DNA of 64,000 nucleotides from Smaragdicoccus niigatensis DSM 44881 = NBRC 103563 (GCF_000380645.1 NZ_AQXZ01000009.1:1-64000), one strand, 5' to 3'; positions 44,722 to 56,845 are shown, counted from the stretch's first letter. The notes: a model not told the origin generated them from the sequence alone. Program-made: numbers and translations.

Positions 44722-45825
44722 GTGCGTATTGTGCAGCTGGCGAACTTCTACGGCCCCCGGTCAGGTGGGCTCCGGACGGCCTTGCACAGTCTTGGGGCCG
44801 GCTACCACGAGCGTGGCCATGAAGTCATCCTCATCGTGCCCGGGCCCGGCTATGCCGAGGAGGTGCTTCCAGGCGGCACTCTTCGGATCACGTTGCCGGC
44901 GATGGAAATCCCGTTCACCGGGGGATACCGGGCGGTGAGCCCCTGGCGTGTGGCGGATGTGCTGCGCGGGTTGCACCCGGACGCGATCGAGGTGTCCGAC
45001 CGGCTGACGCTCCGCGGGTTGGGACGATGGGCGCGGCGGCGCAACGTCGCGTCGGTCATGATCAGCCACGAACGGCTCGACCGGTTGCTCGGTCAGGCGC
45101 TGCCGGAGTCGGCCGCACAGGCGCTCGCCGACATCGCGAACCAGGACACAGCCGCGAGCTACGACACCGTCGTGTGCACGACGGGTTTCGCGCGCGAGGA
45201 GTTCGACCGGATCGGTGCGGACAATGTTCGCGAAGTGCCGCTGGGCGTCGACCTCGACCTCTTCACCCCCGACCGGCACAACGACGAACTCCGCACCGAA
45301 CTAGCGGACGTTTCGAGAGCACTGCTCGTCCACTGTGGTCGGCTGTCGGTGGAAAAACGGGTCGATCGCAGTATCGAAGCACTCGCCGAGCTGCGGCGAT
45401 CCGGGGTCGACGCGCGTCTGGTGATCGCCGGTGATGGTCCGCGCCGGGAGTCTCTCGAGCGTCGGGCTCGCGGTCTCCCAGTGCGCTTCTCGGGGTTCAT
45501 CGGCGATCGGTACCAGTTAGCGACGCTGTTGGCGACCGCCGATATTTCGCTCGCTCCGGGACCGCATGAGACGTTCGGCCTGGCCGCGCTTGAGGCATTG
45601 GCCGCGGGGACTCCGGTGGTCGCGTCGAAGTCGTCGGCGCTCGGGTCGATCGTCACCGCCGACTGCGGTGCCGTGGCGGCCGATGACCCGCAGGCGTTCG
45701 CGACGGCGGTGAGCGGAGTCCTGACGATGCCTCCCGTCGAGCGGCGGCTCGCCGCGCGTCAGCGTGCCGAGCAGTTCAGCTGGCCGGTTTCGGTCGACGG
45801 CATGCTTTCAGCGCTCACCGGGTGA
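44722..45825 (+). CDS. Glycosyltransferase, GT4-like
   Basis: The 367-residue GT-B enzyme starts with GTG and the segment RIVQLANFYGPRSGGLRTAL, contains LLVHCGRLSVEKRVDRSIEA and ends with the donor site LAPGPHETFGLAALEALAAG (E-x7-E). This is a retaining enzyme with probably a nucleotide-sugar donor; mannosyl transfer in envelope glycolipids is common among relatives. It is followed 19 nt later by an SDR gene. Confidence 0.9.
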   Translation: MRIVQLANFYGPRSGGLRTALHSLGAGYHERGHEVILIVPGPGYAEEVLPGGTLRITLPAMEIPFTGGYRAVSPWRVADVLRGLHPDAIEVSDRLTLRGLGRWARRRNVASVMISHERLDRLLGQALPESAAQALADIANQDTAASYDTVVCTTGFAREEFDRIGADNVREVPLGVDLDLFTPDRHNDELRTELADVSRALLVHCGRLSVEKRVDRSIEALAELRRSGVDARLVIAGDGPRRESLERRARGLPVRFSGFIGDRYQLATLLATADISLAPGPHETFGLAALEALAAGTPVVASKSSALGSIVTADCGAVAADDPQAFATAVSGVLTMPPVERRLAARQRAEQFSWPVSVDGMLSALTG

Positions 45826-45844
45826 TCGCGGTTACTGTGACAGC

Positions 45845-46687
45845 GTGAGCAGCGCGCTGAACGGCCAGAAGACATTCATCACCGGAGCTGCGAGCGGCAT
45901 CGGCCGCGCGACTGCGGAATTGGCGGCACGCAAGGGCGCGGAGTTGGTTCTCACCGATGTGAACGCTTCCGGTCTCGCCGAGGTCGCCGCTTCGATCACG
46001 GCGTCCGGCGGAAAAGTCCTGATGTTCAGGGCGTTTGACATCACCGATTACGAGACGGTGGTGGCGTTCGGTAAACAAGTCCACGACGCGCACGGCAGCC
46101 TCGACATCGTCATGAACGTTGCCGGCATCTCGGCGTGGGGCACGGTCGAGAACCTCGAACACAAGCATTGGCGTTCGATGATCGACGTCAACCTCATGGG
46201 CCCGATCCACATCATCGAGGTGTTCATCCCGCCGATGATCGCGGCCAAGCGCGGCGGCCACCTGGTCAACGTGTCGTCGGCGGCTGGTCTGCTCGCATTG
46301 CCGTGGCACGCGGCCTACAGCGCGAGCAAGTTCGGTCTGCGCGGGCTGTCCGAGGTGCTGCGATTCGACCTCAAGCGGCACCACATCAAGGTGCACCTGG
46401 TGGTCCCGGGCGCGGTGAAGACTCCACTTGTCGAGACCGTTGAGATCGCCGGCGTCGACCGGGCTGATCCGAAGATCCAGAAGTACGTGAACCTGTTCGT
46501 CAAAGCCGCGATCACGCCGGAGCAGGCCGCCGCGAAGATCGTCGAGGGCATCGAGAAGAACCGCTTTATGGTCTACACCAGCCGGGACATCGAATTCGGG
46601 TACTGGTGGGCGCGGAAGTTCGCCGCGCCCTACGAATTCGTCATGCAGCAGGCCAACAACAAGTTCAGCTCGGTGCTGCCCGACTAG
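45845..46687 (+). CDS. Short-chain dehydrogenase/reductase
   Basis: This 280-residue classical SDR has the cofactor motif TFITGAASGIGRATAE (about 9-24), acidic TDVN after strand 2 (NAD preference likely), NVAGIS, catalytic Ser in VNVSSAAG and the YSASK catalytic pair. The C-terminus is basic and may approach the membrane. GTG 45845 start. Its last 4 nt overlap the end of the convergent arsC gene. Substrate unknown. Confidence 0.92.
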   Translation: MSSALNGQKTFITGAASGIGRATAELAARKGAELVLTDVNASGLAEVAASITASGGKVLMFRAFDITDYETVVAFGKQVHDAHGSLDIVMNVAGISAWGTVENLEHKHWRSMIDVNLMGPIHIIEVFIPPMIAAKRGGHLVNVSSAAGLLALPWHAAYSASKFGLRGLSEVLRFDLKRHHIKVHLVVPGAVKTPLVETVEIAGVDRADPKIQKYVNLFVKAAITPEQAAAKIVEGIEKNRFMVYTSRDIEFGYWWARKFAAPYEFVMQQANNKFSSVLPD

Positions 46688-47028
46688 AGGATCTCGTTGA
46701 TTGCGCCGGCCGGGCGGGCCAACCGCGTTCCCTTCGGCGTCACCACGATCGGACGCTCGATGAGAATCGGGTGCTCGACCATCGCCGCGAGCAGTTCATC
46801 CTCGGACTTTCCGGCCAGACCAAGTTCGGCATAGAGCGATTCCTTCTTGCGAATCGCCTGGCTGGGCTGGAGACCCGCGTCCGTCAGCAGCCGCCGCAGA
46901 GTCGCCTCGTCGGGCGGCGTTTCGAGGTATCGGATGATCGTCGGGTTGAGTCCCGCGTCCTGTAGCGTCCCCAGAACAGTGCGTGAGGTGCTGCAACGCG
47001 GGTTGTGGTAGATCGTCACGTCAGCCAT
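46684..47028 (-). CDS. arsC: ArsC-family arsenate reductase (glutaredoxin-type)
   Basis: The 114-residue thioredoxin-fold protein has the active-site Cys in YHNPRCSTSR (C12), the RYLETPP segment with the conserved Pro, and LIERPIVV near the end, all typical of glutaredoxin-dependent ArsC/Spx-like proteins. ATG 47028 matches the family N-terminus; ATG 47037 is three codons longer. No ars operon is nearby, so the role may be basal arsenate detoxification or unrelated. Confidence 0.9.
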   Translation of the reverse strand: MADVTIYHNPRCSTSRTVLGTLQDAGLNPTIIRYLETPPDEATLRRLLTDAGLQPSQAIRKKESLYAELGLAGKSEDELLAAMVEHPILIERPIVVTPKGTRLARPAGAINEIL

Positions 47029-47055
47029 GTGTGTCATTCTGCCCGGAGGTTCGTG

Positions 47056-47394
47056 GTGGCCGAGATCGCACCGTATGAACAGGTCTGTCAGGCGATTATC
47101 GAGAAGATTCGGGCCGGCGAGCTTGTTGCCGGCGCACGCATTCCCACGGTCCGCGAACTGGCTGCCGAGATCGGGCGCGCACCGAACACTGTCGCCCGTG
47201 CCTATGAGGAACTCAAGAAGCGCGGTGTCATCGAAACTCGCGGGCGCGGAGGGTCGTTCATCGCATCGACGGGTGACCCGGTGCTTGACGAAGCGGGCCG
47301 GGCGGCCGGTGAATTCGCGACCGTGATGCGCAAGCTGGGGATCGCTCAGAGCCAGGCGCTGGCGCTCGTGACGGCGGCGTTCAGCGCCAGCTAG
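47056..47394 (+). CDS. GntR-family regulator, YtrA type
   Basis: The 112-residue protein has a GntR winged helix (about 5-75: IPTVRELAAEIGRAPNTVAR and AYEELKKRGVIETRGRGGSF) and only a short helical tail, as in the YtrA subfamily. GTG 47056 was chosen with GGAGG 6 nt upstream. YtrA regulators often control an ABC transporter next door, but none is present here. The 3' end overlaps the convergent pmt gene by 14 nt. Confidence 0.88.
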   Translation: MAEIAPYEQVCQAIIEKIRAGELVAGARIPTVRELAAEIGRAPNTVARAYEELKKRGVIETRGRGGSFIASTGDPVLDEAGRAAGEFATVMRKLGIAQSQALALVTAAFSAS

Positions 47395-48931
47395 GCAGCC
47401 ACAGTTCGGAGTTCCAGGTGGCCGGTGAAATCGGCATCGCCGTCAGAATCGGGTACAGCCAGATGAAGTTGGCGACGACGATTCCGAGGTAGATCGACAC
47501 CGCCAGAAGACCGGTCTTGCGCCGTTCTTCGCCGTTTCGGGCCCGGCCGACGATCTCACCCATCGCCAAGGCCATGAACATGCACATGAACGGCGCCATG
47601 GCGACGGCGTAGAAGTAGTACATCTGTCGGTCGAGAACCGTGAACCAGGGGAGCAGTGCCGCCGAGTACCCGACGACCGCGATCCCGTAGCGCCAGTCCC
47701 GCTTGACGAGCCAACGCCAGACACCCCAGAAGTAGGCGGGCAGCGCCAACCACCAGATCGCGGGGGTGCCGACCGCCATGACGGCGCGGATGCAGCCCGA
47801 CTCCGTGCAGGTCTTCGAGCCCTCGGAGAAGTAGTAGAGCATCGGGCGCAGGCCCATCGGCCACGTCCACGGCTTGGACTCCCACGGGTGCCGGTTTCCG
47901 GCCGAATTCGTGAGTTCCTCGTGGAACTTCAGGACATTGCCGCTGTAGTACCAGAGCGATCGGAGGCCGTCCGGTAGCCAGGCGTAAGGCCCGTCGGTGC
48001 CGATCTTCGTTCCCACGACGTAGCGCCCGACGCCGAACTCGCTGGCGAACCACGGCGCATAGGTCAGGAGATACGCGACGATCGGGACCGCGACCAGTGC
48101 ATACAGAGCGGGAATCGCGTCGCGCAGTGCCGTACCGATGAGCGGCCGTTGGACGCGGTACGCGCGCCGCGCGAGGTAGTCCATCACCACGCACATGACG
48201 CCGAAGAAGGCGACGAAATACAGACCGGACCACTTGGTGGCGCACGCGAGACCGAGCAGGACGCCGGCCCCGAACCGCCACCACCGGATGCCCAGACGCG
48301 GGCCCCAGGGGCTGTCTTCGATCCGGCCTTCGGCATAGACCTTCGCCATGCGTGCCCGCACATCGTCGCGGTCGACGACCAGACAGCCCAGTGCCGCCAC
48401 GACGAGGACGGCAAGGAAGATGTCGAGCATCCCGATCCGGGACGACACGAACATCAGACCGTCGCAGATCATGAGGACGCCGGCGAAGGCGCCGATCATC
48501 GTCGAGCGCGCGAGACGACGGACGATCCGGATGACGAGCAGCACGAGAATCGTGCCGCAGGCCGCCGCGGAGAATCGCCAGCCCAGTCCGGAGTAGCCGA
48601 AGATCGCCTCGCCGATGGCCATCAACTGTTTGCCGAACGGCGGGTGGACGACGAGTCCGTAGCCGGGGTTGTCCTCGATACCACCGTTCTGCAGCACCTG
48701 CCATGCCTGCGGCGCGTAGTGCTTCTCGTCGAAGACCGGGGTACTGGCGTCGGTCGGCGACTGAACCATCGTGAATCGCGTGATGGCAGCCAGGACAGTG
48801 AGCACGAGGGTGATGAGCCATGCCTCGAGCCGATCGTTCGGCATCGGCAGTTCCTGCGGAACCGTCGGTGCCGGACTGATCATGATCCGATCCGAAGGTC
48901 GGGTAGTTGGCCGCGAGTCCAGGAGGGTCAC
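47381..48931 (-). CDS. pmt: Polyprenol-phosphate-mannose protein mannosyltransferase
   Basis: This GT39 membrane enzyme O-mannosylates exported proteins from polyprenyl-phosphate mannose. Its 516 residues match M. tuberculosis Rv1002c in size and position. It has a first external loop with the catalytic acidic pair in PVFDEKHYAPQAW, VHPPFGKQLMAIGE, GLACATKWSG, and about ten membrane helices. GTG 48931 is used, 23 nt from the divergent rsmI start. No strong ribosome site is seen. Confidence 0.95.
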   Translation of the reverse strand: MTLLDSRPTTRPSDRIMISPAPTVPQELPMPNDRLEAWLITLVLTVLAAITRFTMVQSPTDASTPVFDEKHYAPQAWQVLQNGGIEDNPGYGLVVHPPFGKQLMAIGEAIFGYSGLGWRFSAAACGTILVLLVIRIVRRLARSTMIGAFAGVLMICDGLMFVSSRIGMLDIFLAVLVVAALGCLVVDRDDVRARMAKVYAEGRIEDSPWGPRLGIRWWRFGAGVLLGLACATKWSGLYFVAFFGVMCVVMDYLARRAYRVQRPLIGTALRDAIPALYALVAVPIVAYLLTYAPWFASEFGVGRYVVGTKIGTDGPYAWLPDGLRSLWYYSGNVLKFHEELTNSAGNRHPWESKPWTWPMGLRPMLYYFSEGSKTCTESGCIRAVMAVGTPAIWWLALPAYFWGVWRWLVKRDWRYGIAVVGYSAALLPWFTVLDRQMYYFYAVAMAPFMCMFMALAMGEIVGRARNGEERRKTGLLAVSIYLGIVVANFIWLYPILTAMPISPATWNSELWLPSWR

Positions 48932-48954
48932 CCGACGATCGTATGCTGTGGAGA

Positions 48955-49806
48955 ATGTCGGCTCCTGAGAGTGCACCCGGTCGGTTGGTTCTCGCGGGTA
49001 CGCCAATCGGACATCTGGGTGACGCAACGCCCCGTCTGTGTGAATTGCTGTCGACTGCGGATGTGATTGCGGCCGAAGACACTCGGCGCACCCGGCAACT
49101 CGCGTCGAGTCTCGGCCTCGAAGTTCGCGGCCACTTTGTCAGCTTCTATGACCATGTCGAGCAGGCGCGTATCCCTTCTTTGCTGGCTGATATCGAGTCC
49201 GGTAAGACGGTCGCGCTCGTCACCGACGCCGGAATGCCCTCGCTCAGCGATCCCGGATATCGGCTCGTCGCGGCGTGCGTCGAGGCCGGGCTGCCGGTGA
49301 CGTGCCTGCCCGGACCGTCTGCGGTGACGACCGCATTGGCGCTCAGCGGACTGCCTGTCGACCGCTTTTGCTTCGAGGGCTTCCCACCGCGTAAGAGCGG
49401 TCAGAGGAAGTCCTGGTTCGGCGCGCTCGTGGCCGAACCACGTGCGATCGTCTTCTTCGAGGCGCCGCACCGCATCGCCGACTGTCTCGCCGATGCTGCC
49501 GAGGTTCTCGGGGCCGACCGCCGCGCTGCGGTCTGCCGAGAACTCACCAAGACCTACGAGGAAGCCCGTCGCGGCACTCTCTCGGAGTTGGCCGAATGGG
49601 CCGCTGAGGGAGTCCGCGGTGAGATCACCGTCGTCGTCGAGGGTTCGACGGCCCCAGTGGAGGTCGACGTCGACCAACTCATCGCCAAGGTCGACGAGTT
49701 GGTCGAGTCCGGAGTCCGGCTCAAGGACGCCTGCGCCCAGGTCGCCATTGGGACCGTCTCCAAACGTGACCTGTACGAGGCCGTGCTCGAAGCCCGCAAG
49801 GGGTAG
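48955..49806 (+). CDS. rsmI: 16S rRNA (cytidine(1402)-2'-O)-methyltransferase
   Basis: RsmI methylates the ribose of C1402 in the ribosomal P site. The 283-residue protein shows LVLAGTPIGHLGDATPR and AEDTRRTRQLA for the SAM-binding start, VALVTDAGMPSLSDPGYRLV, CLPGPSAVTTALALSGLP and FEGFPPRK, the full RsmI signature. ATG 48955 is chosen; ATG 48943 is an in-frame alternative with no better ribosome site. Divergent from pmt as in Rv1002c-Rv1003. Confidence 0.96.
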   Translation: MSAPESAPGRLVLAGTPIGHLGDATPRLCELLSTADVIAAEDTRRTRQLASSLGLEVRGHFVSFYDHVEQARIPSLLADIESGKTVALVTDAGMPSLSDPGYRLVAACVEAGLPVTCLPGPSAVTTALALSGLPVDRFCFEGFPPRKSGQRKSWFGALVAEPRAIVFFEAPHRIADCLADAAEVLGADRRAAVCRELTKTYEEARRGTLSELAEWAAEGVRGEITVVVEGSTAPVEVDVDQLIAKVDELVESGVRLKDACAQVAIGTVSKRDLYEAVLEARKG

Positions 49807-49826
49807 GGCATGTCAGACATGCCCTA
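49804..49826. terminator. Perfect palindrome between rsmI and the DUF2786 gene
   Basis: TAGGGCATGT-CAG-ACATGCCCTA has 10-bp arms and overlaps the stop codons of both convergent genes. It lacks a T-tract but by location is a bidirectional terminator. Confidence 0.6.
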
Positions 49827-50921
49827 GCCGGCCCGCGCGGAGATCGGCGGCAGGATTCGGCCGGCAGCCGCGGTCTGGACTGCTTTGCGCAGGTCGGCCG
49901 AGCCAGGATCTTCGGCGGTGGCGAATCGCGACAGCATCCGTTGGAAGGTGTCGTTGGCGCGTTTGCTGTCTACGTGGCGGTAGATCTCCACTGTGCCGGC
50001 CGCCGGGCCGCCGGGTTCGGCAGCCTGCCGAGCGCCGTTGCGGTCCGCGAGTGCCAGTCGCACGCCCATCCGAACCGCGTAGCCGTACAAGAAGGACTTG
50101 CGCTGGTTGATCGTCGTCTTGCCCTTCTCCCGGGTCCTTCCGACGGCCATCTCCGCTTGACGCTTGAGGGAGCCGTAAAGAATCGCAACGTGATTCAGGG
50201 AGGCCGTGGTGCCAACGACGGTCGCGATGCCGACCTTCGCGTGCCAGGCGACCCGGGCTTGGTTTGCGGCCGCGACCGATGTGAGCAGGAGGAGCTTCTC
50301 GCTCGCGAAGGGCGCCTCGATGTGGAAGTGCCGACTGTTGATGGTCGGTTCGACCCCGCGGCCCGGACGAGCGACGGCCGCGTGACGACTCAGCAGGGTC
50401 TGCGCCGTTGCGGTCAGAGTCTCGGACTCCTCGCCGAACATCGCCTGCTCAGCTTGCATCAACAGCGACTCGACCTCGGCGAGGACGACCGGCGCGACGC
50501 GTCCGGCATTGCCTCGACGTGGTGCGCGCACCCGCGGCCACTCCGAGGGAGCGGGATACCCGACGCTGGACAGGCTCGGCAGACCGCGCCACAGCGCGCC
50601 GAGCGCGGAGCGCTGGATCGGTGTGGAGGACTCGAGCGGGCGCTCCCCGAGTTGGTCGCTGATAGTGCGAAGCTGACGGACCCACGAAGCGGGCGCGGCT
50701 TTGTAGATGCGGCACGCATTCGCGTGATAGAGGATCGCCGATGCGGCCAACCGCACCTCGGCCGTACCCAGCGACTGCCGCGTCACATGGATGAGGTCGG
50801 CGGGTAGCCAGCCGCGTTCGTAAGCGAAGGAAAGAGCATCGAGAACTGCCCAGCCATCAGAGCGGGCGGCGGGGTTGACATGGATCGAAGCGGGTCGAAC
50901 AAGCGTGCGAGTGTGGGCCAT
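49824..50921 (-). CDS. DUF2786-domain protein
   Basis: The 365-residue protein contains VLAEVESLLMQAEQAMFGEE with SETLTATAQTLLSRHA, the DUF2786 helical signature, followed by an alpha/beta region (FHIEAPFASEKLLLLTSVAA, KVGIATVVG) common in these actinobacterial proteins. Function is unknown; some relatives are encoded by phages. ATG 50921 is preferred over 50951, as the extra residues look unconserved. It converges with rsmI. Confidence 0.75.
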   Translation of the reverse strand: MAHTRTLVRPASIHVNPAARSDGWAVLDALSFAYERGWLPADLIHVTRQSLGTAEVRLAASAILYHANACRIYKAAPASWVRQLRTISDQLGERPLESSTPIQRSALGALWRGLPSLSSVGYPAPSEWPRVRAPRRGNAGRVAPVVLAEVESLLMQAEQAMFGEESETLTATAQTLLSRHAAVARPGRGVEPTINSRHFHIEAPFASEKLLLLTSVAAANQARVAWHAKVGIATVVGTTASLNHVAILYGSLKRQAEMAVGRTREKGKTTINQRKSFLYGYAVRMGVRLALADRNGARQAAEPGGPAAGTVEIYRHVDSKRANDTFQRMLSRFATAEDPGSADLRKAVQTAAAGRILPPISARAG

Positions 50922-51037
50922 GTCACGCAGTCTGCACCCGGGGTCTGACAACTTCCTGCGCTCGGGCCGGGATCCGGCTGAAAGCGTTATTCAGCTGCGA
51001 TCTCGAGATCGTGTGCGATTCCTATTGTTGCAGGTAG

Positions 51038-52315
51038 ATGGGCCTTTTCCGGCTCCGGAACTTGTCGGAGGGTCGGTATAACTTCGAACACGTGATCGAA
51101 CTCGAAGACCTGATCGTTTGGCTGCCGAACCGGAAGTCGGACGTCGACGACGCCACCCGTATCGACCGGATCGCGCTGTACGAACGCGCCAAGAACGCGC
51201 TGTCCGCCGCCCAAGCCGAGGAGGCCGCGGCACTCGATGCCTCGGTGCGCAAAAAGCACGCTGCCGCCGGCCTGCCACAACACCGGCAGGGCAAGGGCGT
51301 CGGCCTGGAGATCGGGCTGGCTCGGCGCGAATCGCCGAAGCGGGGCAATCTGCACCTGGGGCTCGGCAAGGCCCTGGTCGCGGAGATGCCGCGCGCCCTC
51401 GATCGCATGCGCGAGGGAGTGTTGACCGAATATCGGGCGACGATTCTGGCTCGTGAGACGGGCTACCTCACGCGGGAGGATCGCGCGCGGATCGATGAGC
51501 TGATTTGTGGTGATGCCACGACCTTTGATGGGTGGAGCGATCGTCAGTTCGAGCAGGAGATCAAGAAGTTCGCCTATCAACTGGAGCCCGAGGCGGTGGT
51601 CAAGAGGCATGAGCGAGCGCTCAACGAACGGCACGTCAGTGTGCGTCCGGCGCCGGACGCGATGACCTACGTGACGGCGCTGGTCCCGTTGATCCAAGGC
51701 GTCGCGGTCAAGGCGGCGCTCAAGCGTGCCGCCGATGCGGCCAAGGCGCGCGGTGATGGGCGGTCACACAGCCAGATCGAGGCGGACCGGTTCGTCGAGC
51801 TGCTGACCGGCCTCGTCCACGCCGACGAGGTTCCGCTGACGGTGAACCTGACGATCAACGACCACGCATTGTTCGCCGGCGACTGCGAACCGGCGACGAT
51901 TCCAGGTTTCGGTCCGGTTCCCACGGTCATCGCCCGTCGGTGGATCAAGAAGGGAGCCCGATTCATCCGACGGCTCTATGTGCGGCCGACAACGGGTGAG
52001 CTGGTCGCGATGGAATCGCGCAAACGGCTCTTTCCGCAGAAGCTGCGCGAGTTCATCGACATTCGCGATGACACGTGTCGGATGCCGTTTTGCGGTGCCC
52101 CGATCCGGCACCGGGACCACATCCTGGGTAAGCAGCATGGCGGTGCCACCAGTGGGGAGAACGGCGCTGGCGTCTGTGAGGGCTGCAACTACGCCGAAGA
52201 ATCGCCCGGCTTCAGTGCCAAACCCGTTGATGGTGAGCGGCACTCATTCGAGATCAAGACTCCGACCGGCCACCGGTACACGTCCGTCGCGCCCAAGCTT
52301 CCGGGCTCGGCGTGA
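51038..52315 (+). CDS. DUF222 / HNH endonuclease-domain protein
   Basis: The 425-residue protein has an N-terminal helical DUF222 region (about 30-290, LYERAKNALSAAQAEEAAAL) and a C-terminal HNH nuclease domain: RDDTCRMPFCGAPIRHRDHI with two Cys and the first His, then HGGATSGENGAGVCEGCNY with the Asn and two further Cys. These 13E12-type proteins are multi-copy repeats in actinobacterial genomes, with unknown function and probably mobile. Its stop abuts that of metG. Confidence 0.88.
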   Translation: MGLFRLRNLSEGRYNFEHVIELEDLIVWLPNRKSDVDDATRIDRIALYERAKNALSAAQAEEAAALDASVRKKHAAAGLPQHRQGKGVGLEIGLARRESPKRGNLHLGLGKALVAEMPRALDRMREGVLTEYRATILARETGYLTREDRARIDELICGDATTFDGWSDRQFEQEIKKFAYQLEPEAVVKRHERALNERHVSVRPAPDAMTYVTALVPLIQGVAVKAALKRAADAAKARGDGRSHSQIEADRFVELLTGLVHADEVPLTVNLTINDHALFAGDCEPATIPGFGPVPTVIARRWIKKGARFIRRLYVRPTTGELVAMESRKRLFPQKLREFIDIRDDTCRMPFCGAPIRHRDHILGKQHGGATSGENGAGVCEGCNYAEESPGFSAKPVDGERHSFEIKTPTGHRYTSVAPKLPGSA

Positions 52316-53863
52316 TTATTCGGCTTCGACGTACCGCGGGAAGACACCGCTCGGCGCCGGTAGCGACCGGCCGGCCTCCAAGCGGTTCTGCAGTGCTGCA
52401 AAGGAGCGCTCCGACTCTCGGCAGCCGAGCAGATCGAGCAGCTTCGCGGCCGAATCCGGCATCACCGGCTGGACGAGGATTGAGACCTGGCGGACGACCT
52501 CGAGGGTCACGTAGAGCACAGTCGCCATGCGTGCCGGGTCGGTCTTGCGCAGAACCCATGGCTGCTGGGCGGAGAAGTACCGGTTCGTCTCGGCGAGCAT
52601 CGCCCACAGCGTCTCGACGGCGAGGTGCAGTGCCTGTACGTCGAAGTGCTCCTTGCACTTGGCGTACAGGTCGTCGGCCTGCGCCAACAGCGCGGTGTCT
52701 TCCGCCGTGAACTCGCCCGGCGTCGGAACGATGCCGTCCAGGTTCTTCGCGACCATCGACAGCGACCGCTGCGCGAGGTTGCCGTACTCGTTGGCGAGGT
52801 CGGCGTTGATGCGCGTCACGATCGCCTCGTGGCTGTAGTTGCCGTCCTGGCCGTACGAGATCTCCCTAAGCAGGAAGAAGCGCACCGCGTCGAGCCCGAA
52901 CTGCCCGACGATGTCGACCGGGTCGACGACGTTGCCGACCGACTTCGACATCTTCTCGCCCTTGATGTTCACGAATCCGTGCGCGAAGACGCGCTTGGGC
53001 AGCGGCAGACCGGCCGACATGAGGAATGCCGGCCAATAGACCGCGTGGAACCGGGTGATGTCCTTGCCGATGACGTGCAGATCGGCGGGCCAATAGCGCT
53101 GGTAGGACTCGGACTCGACGTCCGGGAATCCCGCGCCCGTGAGGTAGTTCGTCAACGCGTCGACCCAGACGTACATAACGTGCGCCGGGTCGCTCGGGAC
53201 CTCGACACCCCAGTCGAATGTGGTGCGCGAAATAGAAAGGTCTTTGAGCCCGCTCTTGACGAAGCTGGAGATCTCGTTGCGGCGTGTGGCCGGAGCGAGG
53301 AAGTCGGGCTGGTTCTCGTACAGCGCGAGGAGCTTGTCCTGGTAGTTCGAGAGGCGGAAGAAGTAGCTCGACTCCTCGGTCCACTCGACCGGCGTTCCGC
53401 TCTCGGTGGAGAGGCGCGTTCCGTCGGGCTGGAGCGTGGTCTCGCCCTCGGTGTAGAACGCTTCGTCGCGGATCGAGTACCAGCCGGAATAGCTGTCGAG
53501 GTAGATGTCCCCGGCCGCCTCCATGCGTTTCCAGATTTCCTGGCTCGCGACCTTGTGGTCCGGGTTGGTCGTGCGAATGAAGCGGTCGAACGAGATGTTG
53601 AGGATGCCATCGAGCTTCTCGAACACGTCCGAGTTGCGGGTGGCGAATTCGCCCGGGGTGAGCCCCTCCTTGGCGGCGGACTGCTGCACCTTCTGGCCGT
53701 GCTCATCCGTGCCGGTCATGAAGAACACATCGAAGCCATCGAGACGCTTGAAGCGAGCGATCGCGTCGGTGGAGATGTACTCGTACGCGTGACCGATGTG
53801 GGGCTTGCCATTGGGGTAGGCGATAGCCGTGGTCACATAAAACGGCGGACGTGTGTCAGTCAT
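52316..53863 (-). CDS. metG: Methionyl-tRNA synthetase
   Basis: This class I synthetase charges tRNA-Met. The 515 residues show the HIGH signature (PHIGHAYEY), [31 protein letters not shown] and KMSKS ([11 protein letters not shown]), then a helical anticodon domain ending PRYVEAE. The shorter knuckle lacks the four-Cys zinc set, as in the MetG2 group. ATG 53863 matches the family start [19 protein letters not shown]. It is divergent from tatD. Confidence 0.97.
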   Translation of the reverse strand: MTDTRPPFYVTTAIAYPNGKPHIGHAYEYISTDAIARFKRLDGFDVFFMTGTDEHGQKVQQSAAKEGLTPGEFATRNSDVFEKLDGILNISFDRFIRTTNPDHKVASQEIWKRMEAAGDIYLDSYSGWYSIRDEAFYTEGETTLQPDGTRLSTESGTPVEWTEESSYFFRLSNYQDKLLALYENQPDFLAPATRRNEISSFVKSGLKDLSISRTTFDWGVEVPSDPAHVMYVWVDALTNYLTGAGFPDVESESYQRYWPADLHVIGKDITRFHAVYWPAFLMSAGLPLPKRVFAHGFVNIKGEKMSKSVGNVVDPVDIVGQFGLDAVRFFLLREISYGQDGNYSHEAIVTRINADLANEYGNLAQRSLSMVAKNLDGIVPTPGEFTAEDTALLAQADDLYAKCKEHFDVQALHLAVETLWAMLAETNRYFSAQQPWVLRKTDPARMATVLYVTLEVVRQVSILVQPVMPDSAAKLLDLLGCRESERSFAALQNRLEAGRSLPAPSGVFPRYVEAE

Positions 53864-53885
53864 GGTGACCAATACTGTAGTAGCC

Positions 53886-54716
53886 ATGGCTTTCAACCGT
53901 CCTGCGCCCGCACTCCCGGAGCCGCTGTCGCCGCTGGTCGATTCCCACACGCACCTCGACGCGTGTGGCGCGACAGACGCCGCATCGGTGGCAACCATCG
54001 TCGATCGCGCCGAATCGGTCGGTGTGGGACGAGTTGTCACGGTCGCCGACGACATCGAGGCCGCGCGATTTGCGGTGCAGGCGGCGCATTGGGATTCGCG
54101 CGTCTACGCGGCTGTTGCGCTGCATCCGACGCGGGCCAACGCGCTCGACGATGCGGCGAAAGCCGAGGTAGAGCGCTTGGTGGCGGATGAGCGGGTCGTG
54201 GCGGTGGGGGAGACCGGCCTGGACTACTTCTGGCCGGGAAAGCTCGAGGGCTGCGCCACAATCGAAGAACAGAAATCGGCGTTCACTTGGCACATTGAGC
54301 TCGCCAAGAATATGAACAAACCGTTAATGATTCATAATCGCGATGCAAACTCGGACGTCCTTACCATTCTTCGATCGGAAGGTCCGCCGAATTCGGTCAT
54401 TTTCCACTGCTTTTCGGGCGATGCCGCGATGGCCAAAGAATGCGTTGACCTGGGGTTTTACCTGAGTTTCTCGGGGACCGTCAGCTTCCGAAATGCGAAG
54501 GATCTCCACGAGGCTGCGAGGCTCGTTCCGGACGACCTGATCCTGGTCGAGACGGACGCCCCGTACCTCACTCCGCACCCCTTCCGAGGTGCCCCGAACG
54601 AGTCATACTGCTTGCCCTACACCGCATCTGCGCTGGCAGAGCTACGTGGGGCTGATCCGCGTGATCTGTCCGTGATTGTGACCAAGAACTCCGAAAAAGT
54701 TTTCAACTTGCATTAA
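53886..54716 (+). CDS. tatD: TatD-family metal-dependent hydrolase
   Basis: The 276-residue TIM-barrel nuclease has metal sites in [33 protein letters not shown] and ETDAPYLTP. TatD proteins act on DNA or D-aminoacyl-tRNA-like substrates; the in vivo role is not settled. The order metG-tatD-rpfB-ksgA-ispE matches Rv1007c-Rv1011. A local AT-rich run near 54301-54400 is unlike the rest of the gene. Confidence 0.95.
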   Translation: MAFNRPAPALPEPLSPLVDSHTHLDACGATDAASVATIVDRAESVGVGRVVTVADDIEAARFAVQAAHWDSRVYAAVALHPTRANALDDAAKAEVERLVADERVVAVGETGLDYFWPGKLEGCATIEEQKSAFTWHIELAKNMNKPLMIHNRDANSDVLTILRSEGPPNSVIFHCFSGDAAMAKECVDLGFYLSFSGTVSFRNAKDLHEAARLVPDDLILVETDAPYLTPHPFRGAPNESYCLPYTASALAELRGADPRDLSVIVTKNSEKVFNLH

Positions 54717-55970
<1,254 letters not shown>

Positions 55971-56029
55971 CAATGTGACCAATGATGTTCGTGATGATCT
56001 TGTAATAAGAATGAACGATCCGCATCAAT

Positions 56030-56038
56030 TGTTATAAT
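56030..56038 (+). promoter_or_regulatory. Extended -10 promoter before the second rpf gene
   Basis: TGTTATAAT (TATAAT at 56033-56038 preceded by TG) is a strong extended -10 in an AT-rich gap. Transcription from about 56045 would give a 93-nt leader that contains the hairpin at 56072-56116. Confidence 0.55.
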
Positions 56039-56071
56039 TGAATAAGAAACCGCTGGTCAGACGGTATATAT

Positions 56072-56116
56072 CGGGGATATCGGTGAATTGATTACGTCAA
56101 TTCACCGATATCCCCG
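56072..56116 (+). terminator. 20-bp hairpin between the two rpf genes (terminator or attenuator)
   Basis: A perfect 20-bp stem (56072-56091 with 56097-56116, arm CGGGGATATCGGTGAATTGA) with a 5-nt loop is followed by CCGTTATTTCATT. It stands 101 nt after the rpfB stop and only 21 nt before the next start, downstream of the extended -10 site. It can end the rpfB transcript, attenuate the next gene, or both. Confidence 0.8.
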
Positions 56117-56131
56117 CCGTTATTTCATTAG

Positions 56132-56845
<714 letters not shown>

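Noticed and set aside
49804-49826. Palindrome resembling a eukaryotic p53 response element
   Set aside because: Chance resemblance. In this setting it is a terminator-like dyad between convergent genes.
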